Shown in pieces: positions 34,695 to 43,554 of a stretch of 64,000 nt of DNA; position 1 is the stretch's first letter; the number at the start of each line of letters is the position of its first letter. The translations under genes and the position numbers were made by a program. The DNA is taken from contig NZ_CP144683.1 in the NCBI RefSeq assembly GCF_036687315.1, positions 372,001 to 436,000 on the forward strand. Direction: 5' to 3'. The notes beneath the pieces are model-generated. The model was not told where the DNA came from. It searched no databases and saw only the letters and a program-made list of their open reading frames with translations. The stretch is from Sphingopyxis sp. TUF1. Its GTDB lineage: Bacteria > Pseudomonadota > Alphaproteobacteria > Sphingomonadales > Sphingomonadaceae.

Positions 34695-36447
34695 GTCTGC
34701 AAGGCTCACTTCACCACGATTTGAGGGCGCTAGCAGCGCAGTGGAGCAATTCCTTGCGGAGTCGCTCGGCGTAGATGCCATATCGGCGGTCGCCGACGAC
34801 GTTATCGAAACCTATCGTGACGTTGGTCATCCCTTCGTCAAAGGGTGGGAATTTTCCTGTGATTTCGACGGCGCTATAGTTGGCCTGCGCGTCCTCCTCG
34901 GCGAAGATTTCCCCTTCGGCGCACCGCGCATCGGTATTGCCGAACCCCATGAAGTCAGGGGCGCGCATATCGAGCGCGCATCCTTGCTTTGCCTGCCGCC
35001 CGGGCAAATCGTAGCATGGGATCGACCGGCCGATGCGCTCGGCGAACTTCTGGCACAGGCCGAAGCCGTGGTTGCGAGCGCGCTCGCGGGCGATGGCGGT
35101 GCTGACGAAACGCGCCGCGAGATCATCGCCTACTGGGCGCGCGATCGGACGCAGGGCATCGCCCGGGGCTTCCTCGATCCCGCGGGCGGGTCGCGGCGGA
35201 TTTTCCGGTTCGACGATGGCAAGCGGATTCGGCTTTTCGACAATCGCGGCAGCGCCAAAGACTATATCGAAAACAACGGCGGCAGACTCAAGCCGACCCA
35301 ATTCGGAAAGTCCGCCTATCTGGTGCGGCTCGCGCGCCCTCCGCGCGTTACCGAACTTCCCAATGACGTCGGCGACCTGGCGCGATTGCTGCTCGATCAA
35401 GGGGGTGCCGACCTCGACGAACTTGCCCGGCTCCTAGCCAAAGAGAAGGCGACCGTCGTTCTCGCCTTCGCCGACGATAACGGTCACGGTTTCATCGGGG
35501 TCGAGGTTCCCAAGCTCGGCTATCAGCGGGATGCGCCTCTTCAACTCGCTTTCATAACCGCACGCGACAAGGCGCAGCCTGTCGGGCGCCTCCGCATCCT
35601 CCGCGGAGATCCAGACTGGATATTCGGACGCGATGGCAATCCCGATGTCGCGGCCCTCCAGACCAAAAGCGTGGTCATGATCGGGGCGGGTTCTCTCGGC
35701 TCCTATATCGCGCAGCAACTTGCCTCGTCGGGGGTCGGCACCATCCGGATTCTCGATCCGGAAATCCTCATGTTCGAGAATATATCGCGCCATATCCTCG
35801 GCACCGAGGCGGTCGGCACCTTCAAGGCGGAAGCGCTGGCGCTTCGCCTGCAGTGCCAGTTTCGCACTTCGGACATCAAGGGCCAAGCGATCAGATGGCA
35901 AGAATGGATCGAGCGGGACAAGGATGCGTTGAAAGACGCCGATCTTGTCATCACGACGATCGGCGACTGGGCACAGGAAGTGCATCTTGCAGACTATCTC
36001 CAGAATAATCCCGGCGATGCCGCCGCGATGTTCGCGTGGCTCGAGCCCCATGCGATCGCCGCGCACGCCATCATGCTGCGCGGACCGCAGCCTTGCTTTT
36101 GCTGCGGGTTCGATACCCAAGCCGAGCTGGACCGACGGATGTCCGACTGGCCACGGCCTACGCGTCGCGAAATCCCGCTCTGCGGGGGTCATTTCCAGCC
36201 TTATGGCGCGACAGCACTCGGCGGCCACGCCGCCGCGATCGCGGAAACCGCGATCAAATTTCTGCTGGAACGGGTCGAGGCGCCGGCGCATCTCCTGCGC
36301 AGCGCAGGCGATCCAGCCGCGTTCGATGGAAGCTGGCGCGACTGGTGGACGGACGCCTGTGGCGGACAGGACGCGGATCACCGCCAGATGCTCCTTCCAT
36401 GGCCGCAGAAGGACGGGTGCCCGATGTGTGCAGCGCCGCCATGCTGA
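34678..36447 (+). CDS. cap2: CBASS Cap2 (fused E2-E1 ubiquitin-transfer-like enzyme)
   Basis: A 589-residue protein. The N-terminal E2-like domain (~1-130) has candidate cysteine C105 in SLLCLPPGQ. A middle linker precedes the ThiF/E1 domain: adenylation motif GAGSLG at 336-341, NISRHILG, and the E1 cysteine C502 (PLCGGHFQPYGA). Cysteines at 473-476 and 581-584 suggest a Zn site. Cap2 attaches the C-terminus of the cyclase to a target and primes it for second-messenger synthesis. It overlaps the cyclase and cap3 genes. Confidence 0.93.
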   Translation: MSASDRSARLTSPRFEGASSAVEQFLAESLGVDAISAVADDVIETYRDVGHPFVKGWEFSCDFDGAIVGLRVLLGEDFPFGAPRIGIAEPHEVRGAHIERASLLCLPPGQIVAWDRPADALGELLAQAEAVVASALAGDGGADETRREIIAYWARDRTQGIARGFLDPAGGSRRIFRFDDGKRIRLFDNRGSAKDYIENNGGRLKPTQFGKSAYLVRLARPPRVTELPNDVGDLARLLLDQGGADLDELARLLAKEKATVVLAFADDNGHGFIGVEVPKLGYQRDAPLQLAFITARDKAQPVGRLRILRGDPDWIFGRDGNPDVAALQTKSVVMIGAGSLGSYIAQQLASSGVGTIRILDPEILMFENISRHILGTEAVGTFKAEALALRLQCQFRTSDIKGQAIRWQEWIERDKDALKDADLVITTIGDWAQEVHLADYLQNNPGDAAAMFAWLEPHAIAAHAIMLRGPQPCFCCGFDTQAELDRRMSDWPRPTRREIPLCGGHFQPYGATALGGHAAAIAETAIKFLLERVEAPAHLLRSAGDPAAFDGSWRDWWTDACGGQDADHRQMLLPWPQKDGCPMCAAPPC

Positions 36448-36914
36448 CCTATGAGATCGGGACATCGGGTCAGAGCCTGCGCTTTACCGAGGCGGTGCTC
36501 GACCATTTCGACGCCTATCGCCAGCTGTTACCAGGTAGCCGCGAGGCCGGGGGCCATCTTTTCGCGCGCGTCGAAGGCAACCTCATCGAGATTGTTCATG
36601 CCTCGGGTCCCGAGCCCAAGGATCTGCGTAGCAGGCTTCTATTCGCGTTCCGCAAAAAGGCGGCCCAGCGGATCATCGACGCGCGTTTTGAGAAGGGCGA
36701 ACATTATGTCGGTGACTGGCATACCCATCCAGAAGATATCCCCAGCCCCTCCGGCATCGATCAGACTACGATGGCTAGCCGCTTCAAACGCTCAGACCAC
36801 GGGCTGCGAAGCATGATCTTCTGCATCGTTGGCCGCAGACCCTTCCCCGAGGGCCTTGCTGTTCTCGTTCATAATGGTGTTTTGGGGGTGCGCTTGGCGT
36901 CCGCTTCTGGCTGA
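36441..36914 (+). CDS. cap3: CBASS Cap3 JAMM/JAB deconjugase
   Basis: A 157-residue JAB-domain protease. The JAMM set is complete: E35 (REAGGH), H94-x-H96 (WHTHP), S104 and D107 (PSPSGID), exactly HxH-x7-SxxD. Cap3 removes cyclase conjugates made by Cap2. ATG 36441 overlaps the cap2 stop; an in-frame ATG 42 bp upstream is less likely. It closes the three-gene operon. Confidence 0.93.
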   Translation: MLTYEIGTSGQSLRFTEAVLDHFDAYRQLLPGSREAGGHLFARVEGNLIEIVHASGPEPKDLRSRLLFAFRKKAAQRIIDARFEKGEHYVGDWHTHPEDIPSPSGIDQTTMASRFKRSDHGLRSMIFCIVGRRPFPEGLAVLVHNGVLGVRLASASG

Positions 36915-36961
36915 TGCCGTCCTTCCTTCAAACGTCGGTGTCCGGGCGCGAAGCCGACACT

Positions 36962-39889
36962 TCACATCCCTATTCCGATCCCCCGGGTGCGCCCGGAGCC
37001 GACTATGTCGGCAAGGCTCTGCCCGACGCTCTTCTTGAGAACGTCCGGCAGATTTAGTGCGGCCTTGCGGTTTCTGAGGATGCTCTCGACCTGGGGATCG
37101 CGCTCGAGACCTTTCGCCATGCCGATCATGCGATCGGCGACCTTGTTTGCCCTGTTGTCTTCATAGTTCCGGATGAGCTGGCGCCGCTGCCGATCAAGCA
37201 CCTGCCAGCGTTCGACGAACCGGTCGGCGCGCATGGCCGGGCTCTTTGCCATCTCAGATTCCAGCTGCATCGCGCGGATGGCGTTCTGCGTTTTCCCGTT
37301 CGCGGACTGTTCGATCAGCTGCCGATCGGCCGCGAACGCCGATTCCAGATGGAGCGCGCCGTTCGGGATGCGCTCATTGAGAGCAGCACGGCTGCCAGTC
37401 AGTTCTGAGGCGTGCTCGGCTGCACGTGGCTCGCCGACCGACCGAAGAAACAGCAGGGTCCGCACGATCCTGCCGTGACGCGCGACCGCGGCGCCGAGCT
37501 TGGCGTCGAGCGGGTCGAGTTCAGGAGTCGGCGCCGCAATTTGCTTCACCGGCTTGGCCGCGGATTCGATCGCGGGCGCCGGCCGCATCGGCGCATTGCC
37601 GGCCCCATCCAGATCAATCGGCCGCGTCAATTTCACGCCGTGGAAAATGCTGCGCTTAGGCGTCGCGGTTGGCGCCGTTGGCGCTACCCGATAATCGCTC
37701 GCCATATCCTTGCCGCGTTCGCGTGACGCGACACGAACAAGCTTGTTCTGGCTCGCAAAATCGTCGCGGCCATAATATAGATCCATGCGCTCGCGGTGCC
37801 TGGACAGCGCGACGTAAGTCGAGTGGCTGTCTACCTCCGGCGTCGCGAGCACCTGCACCCGATCGACGGTCATCCCCTGCGCCTTGTGGATCGTCGCGGC
37901 ATAGCCATGATCGACATGGGCATAGTCCTTCAGATCGAATGCAACGGCCCGCCCGTCGTCGAGCATCACCGCCATGCGGAACTGGTTGACGTTCTGTACC
38001 GTGCCCAGCGAGCCGTTCTTCACACCAAGCTCGCGCTCATTCTTCAGGAACATGACCCGGTCGCCGATCGCGAAGCGGCGCCCGCCCCGTTCGACGCGAA
38101 GCGCAATCTCATTCGCTAGCGCCCCGCTCGTCCGCAACCGCTCGCGCACCGCCTCGTTGAGCAGGCCGACTTCGTCGTTGGTGTGGGTAAGAATGATCCG
38201 GTTTGCCGCCGGATGCACCTGCCGATCACGCTCCCAAGCATCGACGAGCTCGGTGCGCGCCGCTTCGCGGGTGTCGGCGGCGTGGAGATGCCCCGCCTCG
38301 GCGTAACGCCCGATCGCCTCGCCGGTTTTCCCGGTGGCGAGCTCGCGCGTCGCCTCGCGCTGCCACTCCTCCTGCTGGCGGCGGATGTCCATGATCTCGA
38401 CAGCGCCGTGGCGCTCGGCAGTCGCGCGGAACGCCGCGCCCGCTTCTATCGCCTGCAACTGCTGCGTATCGCCGACGAGGACGACCTTTGCACCCTGCCG
38501 TTCCGCCTCCGATATGACGCGTTCGAGCTGGCGCGTGCCGACCATTCCTGCCTCGTCGATAATGAGGACATGCTTGTCCGTCAGTCGATCGCGATCCTTA
38601 GCCCATTGAAGTTCGAGGCTGGCGAGCGTGCGCGACGCAATGCCTGAACCCTGTTCGAGACCCTCGGCGGCTATGCCTGATAGGGCGGCACCCTGCACCT
38701 GATAGCCCGCTACCCCCCACGCTTCTCGCGCGACGCCGAGCATCGCACTTTTGCCCGTCCCGGCGTAGCCAATGACATTGCTGATACCGCGCGCACTGGT
38801 GACATGCTCAAGTGCACCACGCTGCTCGGCCGATAGGTCGAGCCCACGCGCCGAAGCGTTCGCAACCGCTCGTTCGCGATGGCGCTCGGCAACACCATGG
38901 TTGCGGCGTGCGTCGAGCGTCGCGGTCGCGCGTTCGAGCCGCCGCTCGGTCTCGATCATCGACCGCGACGTGAACCGGTTTTCCCCCCGCCCATCCTTGC
39001 CGAGCGCGACAAGCTCGGGCGACGACTTCACCGCCGCCATCACCGCATCGAACTGCGCCTTGCCGTCGCTGTGCCGATGCGCGAACATGGCGAGGTCGCG
39101 CGTCGTGAACGTCGCCTGCCGGTGAATGATCGCGTCGAGCGCGATCGATGGGTCAGCGATGATTTTGTCGCCGTTCGAGCGGGCGATCTCGATATGCTCG
39201 CCGTATCGATCGGCCTCCAGCCCTTCGGCCACCATGCGCGAGGCAGCAGGGCCGATCTTGTGCTGCGGTTCAAGGTCAATGCCCTGCGTTTCCAGGGTGC
39301 GATGATCGACGCGTGCGTCGATATCATGCGTCGCCAGGCGTTCATTCACATGATTGGCCCAGGCCTCGCGCCAATGGGTCAAAAGCTCGGTGCGGTTCCA
39401 GTCGCGCACCTTCGCCCCAAAGCTTGCTTCGCCGTCATCGCCGATCCTGATCTCGCGCATCGTCAGCATGACGTGCGCGTGGGGTTTGGCGAGCCCGTCG
39501 GCGCCAATGTCCCAATGGACATTGAGGTCGGCGATCATGCCGCGCGCAATGAACTCACGGGCCACGAAGTCGCGGGCAAGCTCGATCCCCTGCCCCTCCG
39601 TCATCTCCCTGGGAATCGCGAACTCGATCTCGCGGGCAAGCTGCGCGTCCTTGCGAACTTCCGCGGCCTCCACATCGTTCCAGAGCTTTTCGCGATCCTG
39701 CCAGCGTTCGGGTGCTCCGTCGGGCAGCAGAACTTCGCTGTGGACGACGCCGGCCTTATTGGAGAAATCATGGCTGCGACCGAGGCGTTCGTCGTGCAGC
39801 CGATCGGCCGAACGATAGGCAGCCGCGGCGACCGCGCTGCTGCCAACCGCGCGCGAAATGACTTTTGCGGAGAAATGATAGATCGCCAT
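36962..39889 (-). CDS. traA: Ti-type conjugative relaxase TraA (MOBQ) with helicase domain
   Basis: A 975-residue relaxase-helicase. The N-terminal MobA/MobL domain begins MAIYHFSAKVISR and has the metal HxH site KPHAHVMLTM. The helicase part has Walker A GYAGTGKS, LIIDEAGMVG and a late GYAATIHKAQGMTVDR. It cuts oriT and unwinds the transferred strand. ATG 39889 is chosen at the MAIYHFS start of the family. It is divergent from traCD with the oriT between, as on Ti plasmids. No VirD4/TraG gene was found nearby. Confidence 0.93.
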   Translation of the reverse strand: MAIYHFSAKVISRAVGSSAVAAAAYRSADRLHDERLGRSHDFSNKAGVVHSEVLLPDGAPERWQDREKLWNDVEAAEVRKDAQLAREIEFAIPREMTEGQGIELARDFVAREFIARGMIADLNVHWDIGADGLAKPHAHVMLTMREIRIGDDGEASFGAKVRDWNRTELLTHWREAWANHVNERLATHDIDARVDHRTLETQGIDLEPQHKIGPAASRMVAEGLEADRYGEHIEIARSNGDKIIADPSIALDAIIHRQATFTTRDLAMFAHRHSDGKAQFDAVMAAVKSSPELVALGKDGRGENRFTSRSMIETERRLERATATLDARRNHGVAERHRERAVANASARGLDLSAEQRGALEHVTSARGISNVIGYAGTGKSAMLGVAREAWGVAGYQVQGAALSGIAAEGLEQGSGIASRTLASLELQWAKDRDRLTDKHVLIIDEAGMVGTRQLERVISEAERQGAKVVLVGDTQQLQAIEAGAAFRATAERHGAVEIMDIRRQQEEWQREATRELATGKTGEAIGRYAEAGHLHAADTREAARTELVDAWERDRQVHPAANRIILTHTNDEVGLLNEAVRERLRTSGALANEIALRVERGGRRFAIGDRVMFLKNERELGVKNGSLGTVQNVNQFRMAVMLDDGRAVAFDLKDYAHVDHGYAATIHKAQGMTVDRVQVLATPEVDSHSTYVALSRHRERMDLYYGRDDFASQNKLVRVASRERGKDMASDYRVAPTAPTATPKRSIFHGVKLTRPIDLDGAGNAPMRPAPAIESAAKPVKQIAAPTPELDPLDAKLGAAVARHGRIVRTLLFLRSVGEPRAAEHASELTGSRAALNERIPNGALHLESAFAADRQLIEQSANGKTQNAIRAMQLESEMAKSPAMRADRFVERWQVLDRQRRQLIRNYEDNRANKVADRMIGMAKGLERDPQVESILRNRKAALNLPDVLKKSVGQSLADIVGSGRTRGIGIGM

Positions 39890-39918
39890 AGCGGCAATCC
39901 ATTTACAGCAAAACGAGC

Positions 39919-39946
39919 ACGTCGGCACGACGTATAAGCGCGCCCT
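39919..39946 (+). other. Candidate oriT (MOBQ-type): inverted repeat plus nick-site core
   Basis: A perfect 6-bp inverted repeat (ACGTCG-GCA-CGACGT, 39919-39933) is followed after one base by TAAGCGCGCCCT (39935-39946), one base from the RSF1010/Ti-type nick core TAAGTGCGCCCT. It lies between traA (starts 39889) and traC (starts 40062), the place of oriT in Ti-type systems. Confidence 0.75.
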
Positions 39947-40061
39947 CGCACGATTTCATCGCGCTCGGGATCACAAAGTCGCAAGAGATTTCAGCGCCTT
40001 GCCGGGCTTTGAGACTCGGCATAGCTGGATCGTCCGATCCTCACAAACGGAAGGACAGACG

Positions 40062-40385
40062 ATGCGCAAACCGAGAGATTTCGATGCCGAACTCCAGGCG
40101 CTCACCGACAAGGCCAAGGCGCTCAAAACCAGAAAGCAAAGCCAGCTTGGCGAGCTGGTAATCGCAACAGGCGCCGATGCGCTGTCGATCGAGCAACTCG
40201 CGGGCGCGCTGATCGAAGCCGCTGGATCGGACGCCGCGCGAAAGGAGGTGTGGCGCAAAAGCGGTGCGGCCTTCTTTCGCGGAGATGGCGCCCGCGCTCG
40301 CAAAGGCGCTGGCCGGAGCGCGGGCTGCGCTTCGGCGAGCGGTGCAGGCGCGCAACCGCCTTCAAGCGAAGCGGGCGCGGCATGA
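40062..40385 (+). CDS. traC: TraC-like conjugal transfer protein
   Basis: A 107-residue basic protein. The N-terminus RKPRDFDAELQALTDKAKAL, then KTRKQSQLGELVIATGADAL, matches the TraC proteins next to Ti-type oriT. They help the relaxase bind oriT. ATG 40062 follows AAGGACAG. It overlaps traD in another frame; both are expressed from one transcript. Confidence 0.8.
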   Translation: MRKPRDFDAELQALTDKAKALKTRKQSQLGELVIATGADALSIEQLAGALIEAAGSDAARKEVWRKSGAAFFRGDGARARKGAGRSAGCASASGAGAQPPSSEAGAA

Positions 40386-40614
40386 CACGCGGGCGTGGCA
40401 GGTGAAGCGCCGCGAGCGCACGCGCCAGCTGATCGAGCTGGGTGGGCTCGTTGCCAAGGCCGATCTGATCGAGCTCACCGGCGACGATCGCGCGGTCATT
40501 CTCGGGCTGCTGGTCGAAGCCGCCGGCACGCTGCGCGGCGAACGACGCGAGGACCAATTGTTGCTCTGGCGGCGGCGGGGGCGGCGCGCCTTCGGTGTTG
40601 CCGATCCCGCCTAG
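40264..40614 (+). CDS. traD: TraD-like conjugal transfer protein
   Basis: A ~116-residue basic protein overlapping the traC 3' end by 122 bp. The middle RRERTRQLIELGGLVAKADL and RAVILGLLVEAAGTL are typical of the short TraD in the traCD pair. Start is uncertain: GTG 40264 or ATG 40285; an AAGGAGG lies at 40242-40248. It is a relaxosome accessory, not the VirD4-type TraD ATPase. Confidence 0.75.
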   Translation: MRPSFAEMAPALAKALAGARAALRRAVQARNRLQAKRARHDTRAWQVKRRERTRQLIELGGLVAKADLIELTGDDRAVILGLLVEAAGTLRGERREDQLLLWRRRGRRAFGVADPA

Positions 40615-40656
40615 GGCTCACACCGGATATTTACCTCGCCTCGCTACCGGGTTTCC

Positions 40657-40992
40657 ATGGCGAGGCGCTGGAACAATCGCGGACGAAAGCACCGCCGCGT
40701 GTCGGGTGCGCATATCCTGCTCGGCGCCGGTTTGGCGGGCGCGCTTGTCGGCGTCGGCTCGATCGGCGCGACGTCCGTGGGGCGCGATCAACTTCTCGCG
40801 GTTGCAAGCGATGTCAGCGTGGCCGCGGGTCTTGCGCGCGAGCGCGCCCCGCAATCAGGCGACCATTGGCGCCGATGCGATGATGCCCGCGCTGCCGGAA
40901 CGGCGCCGATCTACCGCGGCGAACCTGGCTACCGCGAAGGCCTCGATGCCGACAACGACGGCATCGCTTGCGAACCTTATCGCGGGCGATAG
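40657..40992 (+). CDS. Excalibur domain protein, membrane-anchored
   Basis: A 111-residue protein: basic N-terminus (RRWNNRGRKHRR), one membrane/signal helix (ILLGAGLAGALVGVGSIGA), then a C-terminal excalibur calcium-binding repeat, RCDDARAAGTAPIYRGEPGY ending in DADNDGIACEPY. Such proteins occur in conjugative modules as secreted or anchored accessory factors, often with nucleases. No nuclease residues are seen. It follows traD on the same strand. Confidence 0.75.
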   Translation: MARRWNNRGRKHRRVSGAHILLGAGLAGALVGVGSIGATSVGRDQLLAVASDVSVAAGLARERAPQSGDHWRRCDDARAAGTAPIYRGEPGYREGLDADNDGIACEPYRGR

Positions 40993-41000
40993 CCGACGGG

Positions 41001-41441
41001 CTATTTGGCCTTCGCTTTAGTCCGCGGCGCAGGCTTGCGGCCGCCACCACGGCCCTTGCTGCCGAGGCCGATTTCCTTGGCGAGTACGCGCCGGCGTTCC
41101 GAATAGTTCGGCGCGACCATCGGATAGTCCTTCGGCAGGTTCCATTTCGCGCGATAGTCTTCCGGCGTCATGCCATAGTGCGTCATCAAATGACGGCGCA
41201 GCATCTTGAGCTTTTTGCCGTCTTCGAGGCAGACGATATGGTCGGGTTTCACCGACGAGCGCACCGACACGGCGGGCTGCTGCGGTTCGGGTTCGGGCTC
41301 GGCCTTGGACCACAGACTGGCGAGCGCTTCGTGCACCGAGCGGATGACCAGCGGGATATCCGATATGGCAACGCTGTTGTTGCTGACGTGGGCCGCGACA
41401 ATATCGGCGGTCAGCGTGACCAGCATTTCACTATCTTCCAT
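41001..41441 (-). CDS. MucR/Ros family zinc-finger regulator
   Basis: A 146-residue Ros/MucR regulator. The signature is VKPDHIVCLEDGKKLKMLRR, HLMTHYGMTPEDYRAKWNLP and YPMVAPNYSERRRVLAKEIGLG. The usual first Cys pair of Ros is reduced to a single Cys in HIVCLEDG, common in this group. The C-terminus is basic (GRGGGRKPAPRTKAKAK). ATG 41441 is chosen. On mobile elements these repress transfer or other operons; the target here is unknown. It converges on the excalibur gene (8 bp apart). Confidence 0.88.
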   Translation of the reverse strand: MEDSEMLVTLTADIVAAHVSNNSVAISDIPLVIRSVHEALASLWSKAEPEPEPQQPAVSVRSSVKPDHIVCLEDGKKLKMLRRHLMTHYGMTPEDYRAKWNLPKDYPMVAPNYSERRRVLAKEIGLGSKGRGGGRKPAPRTKAKAK

Positions 41442-41454
41442 GGGTGTCCTTTCC

Positions 41455-42384
41455 CTATCCCGCCGCGCGGGCGGTTTTTTCCAGTTCGGCGATGCGTTCG
41501 TTACAGATGGTTTCGACGATGACGGCGAGCTGCTCGACGCGCTCGCCAAGCCATGCGAGTTCCTCTTCGGTGATCTTGTAATGCTTCGAGTAGCGCGCCT
41601 TCACATAGGCATCCTTGAGCTTCTCGAAGCGCGCGCGATCTTTGCGATCTTCGCGGGGCCAAGCATCAATTAATCGCGGATCAATTCGTTCGGCCTGCGT
41701 ACGCAAGAAGCCGAGATTGTGAACGTGGGGGGTGTAGAATCTGCATACCAACAAAACGCAGTGATAATATCTCTCCGCCGCCTGATGAAGCTGAAAGGCC
41801 GCATTGTTTAGCCAGCCTTCCGCCGAAGCGCTGCGATAATGATGGAGAAACTGCGCGCCGCTCGGAAACCACTCGTCAAAATACTCCCGCGCCATATCGA
41901 GCGCGGCGTGCGGCGTCATCGGCTTCGGCTCGGCAAGCTCGCTGTCATGGTCCTGATAAAGCGCGATGCCGTCGCGCGCGACGTCCATGAAGAAATAGCG
42001 CCCGTGACTGAGGCCCGCGTTCACCTCGTCGAGACTGTGGACGATGAAGTTGACCGGCGTGCGCAGCGTCTTGGTGACCCCAAATTCGCGGATCAGCCGG
42101 TCGTCGAGCTTCGCCCAATATTCGACGCGATCGGTAAGCCGCTTGTCGCTAACGATGATGAGCAGATCATAGTCCGACTGATAGCCCTTGGCGGTGTGCG
42201 GCTCGTCGACCCAGCCGCCGCGCGCATAGCTGCCGTAGAGGATGATCTTGGATATGCGGCCCTTCTTCTTCCATCCCTGGGTGGCGAACGCCAGCGCATC
42301 CTCGAACTCCTCGAAGATGATCTGCACGATGCGCTCAAGCTCGCGCTGCTTGTGCGGGGGAAGGTGATCGATGTCGCTGCGCAT
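41455..42384 (-). CDS. Nucleotidyltransferase-HEPN fusion protein
   Basis: A 309-residue two-domain protein. N-terminal MNT-like nucleotidyltransferase: IILYGSYARGG and SDYDLLIIV. C-terminal HEPN domain from ~180: WLNNAAFQLHQAAERYYHCV and PHVHNLGFLRTQ. Separate MNT and HEPN proteins form toxin-antitoxin pairs in which MNT AMPylates and silences the HEPN RNase; here both are in one chain. R-x(4-6)-H of active HEPN RNases is not clear. It starts at ATG 42384 and lies 13 bp upstream of the MucR gene on the same strand. Confidence 0.82.
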   Translation of the reverse strand: MRSDIDHLPPHKQRELERIVQIIFEEFEDALAFATQGWKKKGRISKIILYGSYARGGWVDEPHTAKGYQSDYDLLIIVSDKRLTDRVEYWAKLDDRLIREFGVTKTLRTPVNFIVHSLDEVNAGLSHGRYFFMDVARDGIALYQDHDSELAEPKPMTPHAALDMAREYFDEWFPSGAQFLHHYRSASAEGWLNNAAFQLHQAAERYYHCVLLVCRFYTPHVHNLGFLRTQAERIDPRLIDAWPREDRKDRARFEKLKDAYVKARYSKHYKITEEELAWLGERVEQLAVIVETICNERIAELEKTARAAG

Positions 42385-42446
42385 ATCCGGTTCAACCTTA
42401 GAAAGCCGTTCGACCGAATGGCAAGCGCCATCCGGTCGAACCCAAA

Positions 42447-42719
42447 TTAAAGCCACGGCCAGACAAGATGCGGGAACCGCGCATTGAGGCAGCGCGACCA
42501 CATACGCAGCGCGCGGGCAAAGTCGGCGGTGACCTCATCGACGGTGATACCGTGCCGGGCTGCAAGTTTCTCATATGGCGCTTCGTCGAAGCGGACGCCC
42601 ATGAAGATGTCGGCCTGCCGCGCACTCGTCTTGCCAAGCGCGATCCGGAGCCGCCGCTCGATGTCCGCACTGGTGAACCCGGCGCAGAGGTCCTGCCGTT
42701 CGACTTTCTCCTGTGTCAT
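42447..42719 (-). CDS. Small sigma-region-4-like HTH protein
   Basis: A 90-residue protein. The central part (KTSARQADIFMGVRFDEAPY, then EKLAARHGITVDEVTADFARAL) reads like sigma factor region 4: 'which reaction follows which helix' spacing of an HTH after a helix ending in RQADIF. The tail is WSRCLNARFPHLVWPWL. Such short proteins occur near traACD in sphingomonad elements. No sigma region 2 is present, so it may be an anti-sigma-like or DNA-binding regulator. Confidence 0.5.
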   Translation of the reverse strand: MTQEKVERQDLCAGFTSADIERRLRIALGKTSARQADIFMGVRFDEAPYEKLAARHGITVDEVTADFARALRMWSRCLNARFPHLVWPWL

Positions 42720-43257
42720 ATCCTTTCTCCTTCCAACCGCGGCCCGGCCCGGAAGGGGCGCAGGGGGGCGGCAGGAAGGAGCCGACAGACCCGTGTCATC
42801 GGGCGGGCTGCATCCGCAGGATCGCAACGGAGTGGAGAACCCGCAACGCGGGTTGCGGCCCGACCGGGCGGGGCTAAGGCGCGTGACGCCCGCCTCCGCC
42901 CCCGCCGTGCCGAGGCAACAAGCGCCGCCGCGTAGCGGCGACCCCGTGCGCGCCAGCGGCGCCCCCGCCTTACCGAATCGGATGACGCCCCCGCCGGTCA
43001 CGGCGCGGCAATTGGGGAGCGACCGTCTCAGACGGTCTCAACCACCAGGTGTGAGACTGAAAAGCGCATTACCAGCAAGTTTATTTAGCCTGCCCCGGAG
43101 GACGTTTAATCACGTTTGGCAACAACGAACAACAACAAGCAACAATAGCGCAGTCTGCGTCAGAAAGTGAGGAATCCCAACGGGTTGACGACAGACCAGG
43201 ATAGACCATTCTTTCCATCGAGCCCTCATTTGACACCAGCCGATGAAGGGTAAGACC
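42720..43257. other. Intergenic region with hairpin at 43021-43037
   Basis: 538 bp between divergent genes. The left 300 bp is very GC-rich. A perfect palindrome GACCGTCT-C-AGACGGTC is at 43021-43037, with no T-run beside it. At ~43120-43146 is an AC-rich tract (AACAACGAACAACAACAAG). It probably holds the promoters of the AlpA-type gene and the sigma-like gene; no consensus was certain. Confidence 0.45.
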
Positions 43258-43482
43258 ATGATCGACGACATCCGTTCCGACCGCTTTCTTCGCCTCCCCG
43301 CCGTCCTCAGCCGCACCGGCCTCAGCCGCGCTACACTCTACCGTAAGATCGCAGCCGGAACCTTCCCGCCGCAGCACAAGCTCGCAGAGCGCTGCTGCGG
43401 CTGGCGCGAGTCCGAAGTCGATGTCTGGCTCCGCAACCCGATGACCTTCACCGTCGCCGATCTCGAGCGCGAACTCGCCTGA
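43258..43482 (+). CDS. AlpA-type helix-turn-helix regulator/excisionase
   Basis: A 74-residue protein: RFLRLPAVLSRTGLSRATLY (MerR-like HTH), then KIAAGTFPPQHKLAERCCGW and ESEVDVWLRNPM. This is the AlpA family, which controls integrase expression or acts as a recombination directionality factor in integrated elements. ATG 43258 has GAAGGG upstream; an in-frame ATG at 43243 lacks one. It lies ~7.4 kb from the integrase. Confidence 0.85.
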   Translation: MIDDIRSDRFLRLPAVLSRTGLSRATLYRKIAAGTFPPQHKLAERCCGWRESEVDVWLRNPMTFTVADLERELA

Positions 43483-43554
43483 TCGAGTAACCCGCCTGAT
43501 CGAAACAGACGAAGACCCCGCGCCCCAGATGCGGCGCGGGGTGGAAGCCCCGGC

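Noticed and set aside
42720..43001. Upstream extension of the small sigma-like protein
   Set aside because: The extension is low-complexity P/G/R sequence; ATG 42719 begins the recognisable protein.
43021..43037. Rho-independent terminator at the 8-bp palindrome
   Set aside because: There is no T-run on either side; an operator is more plausible.
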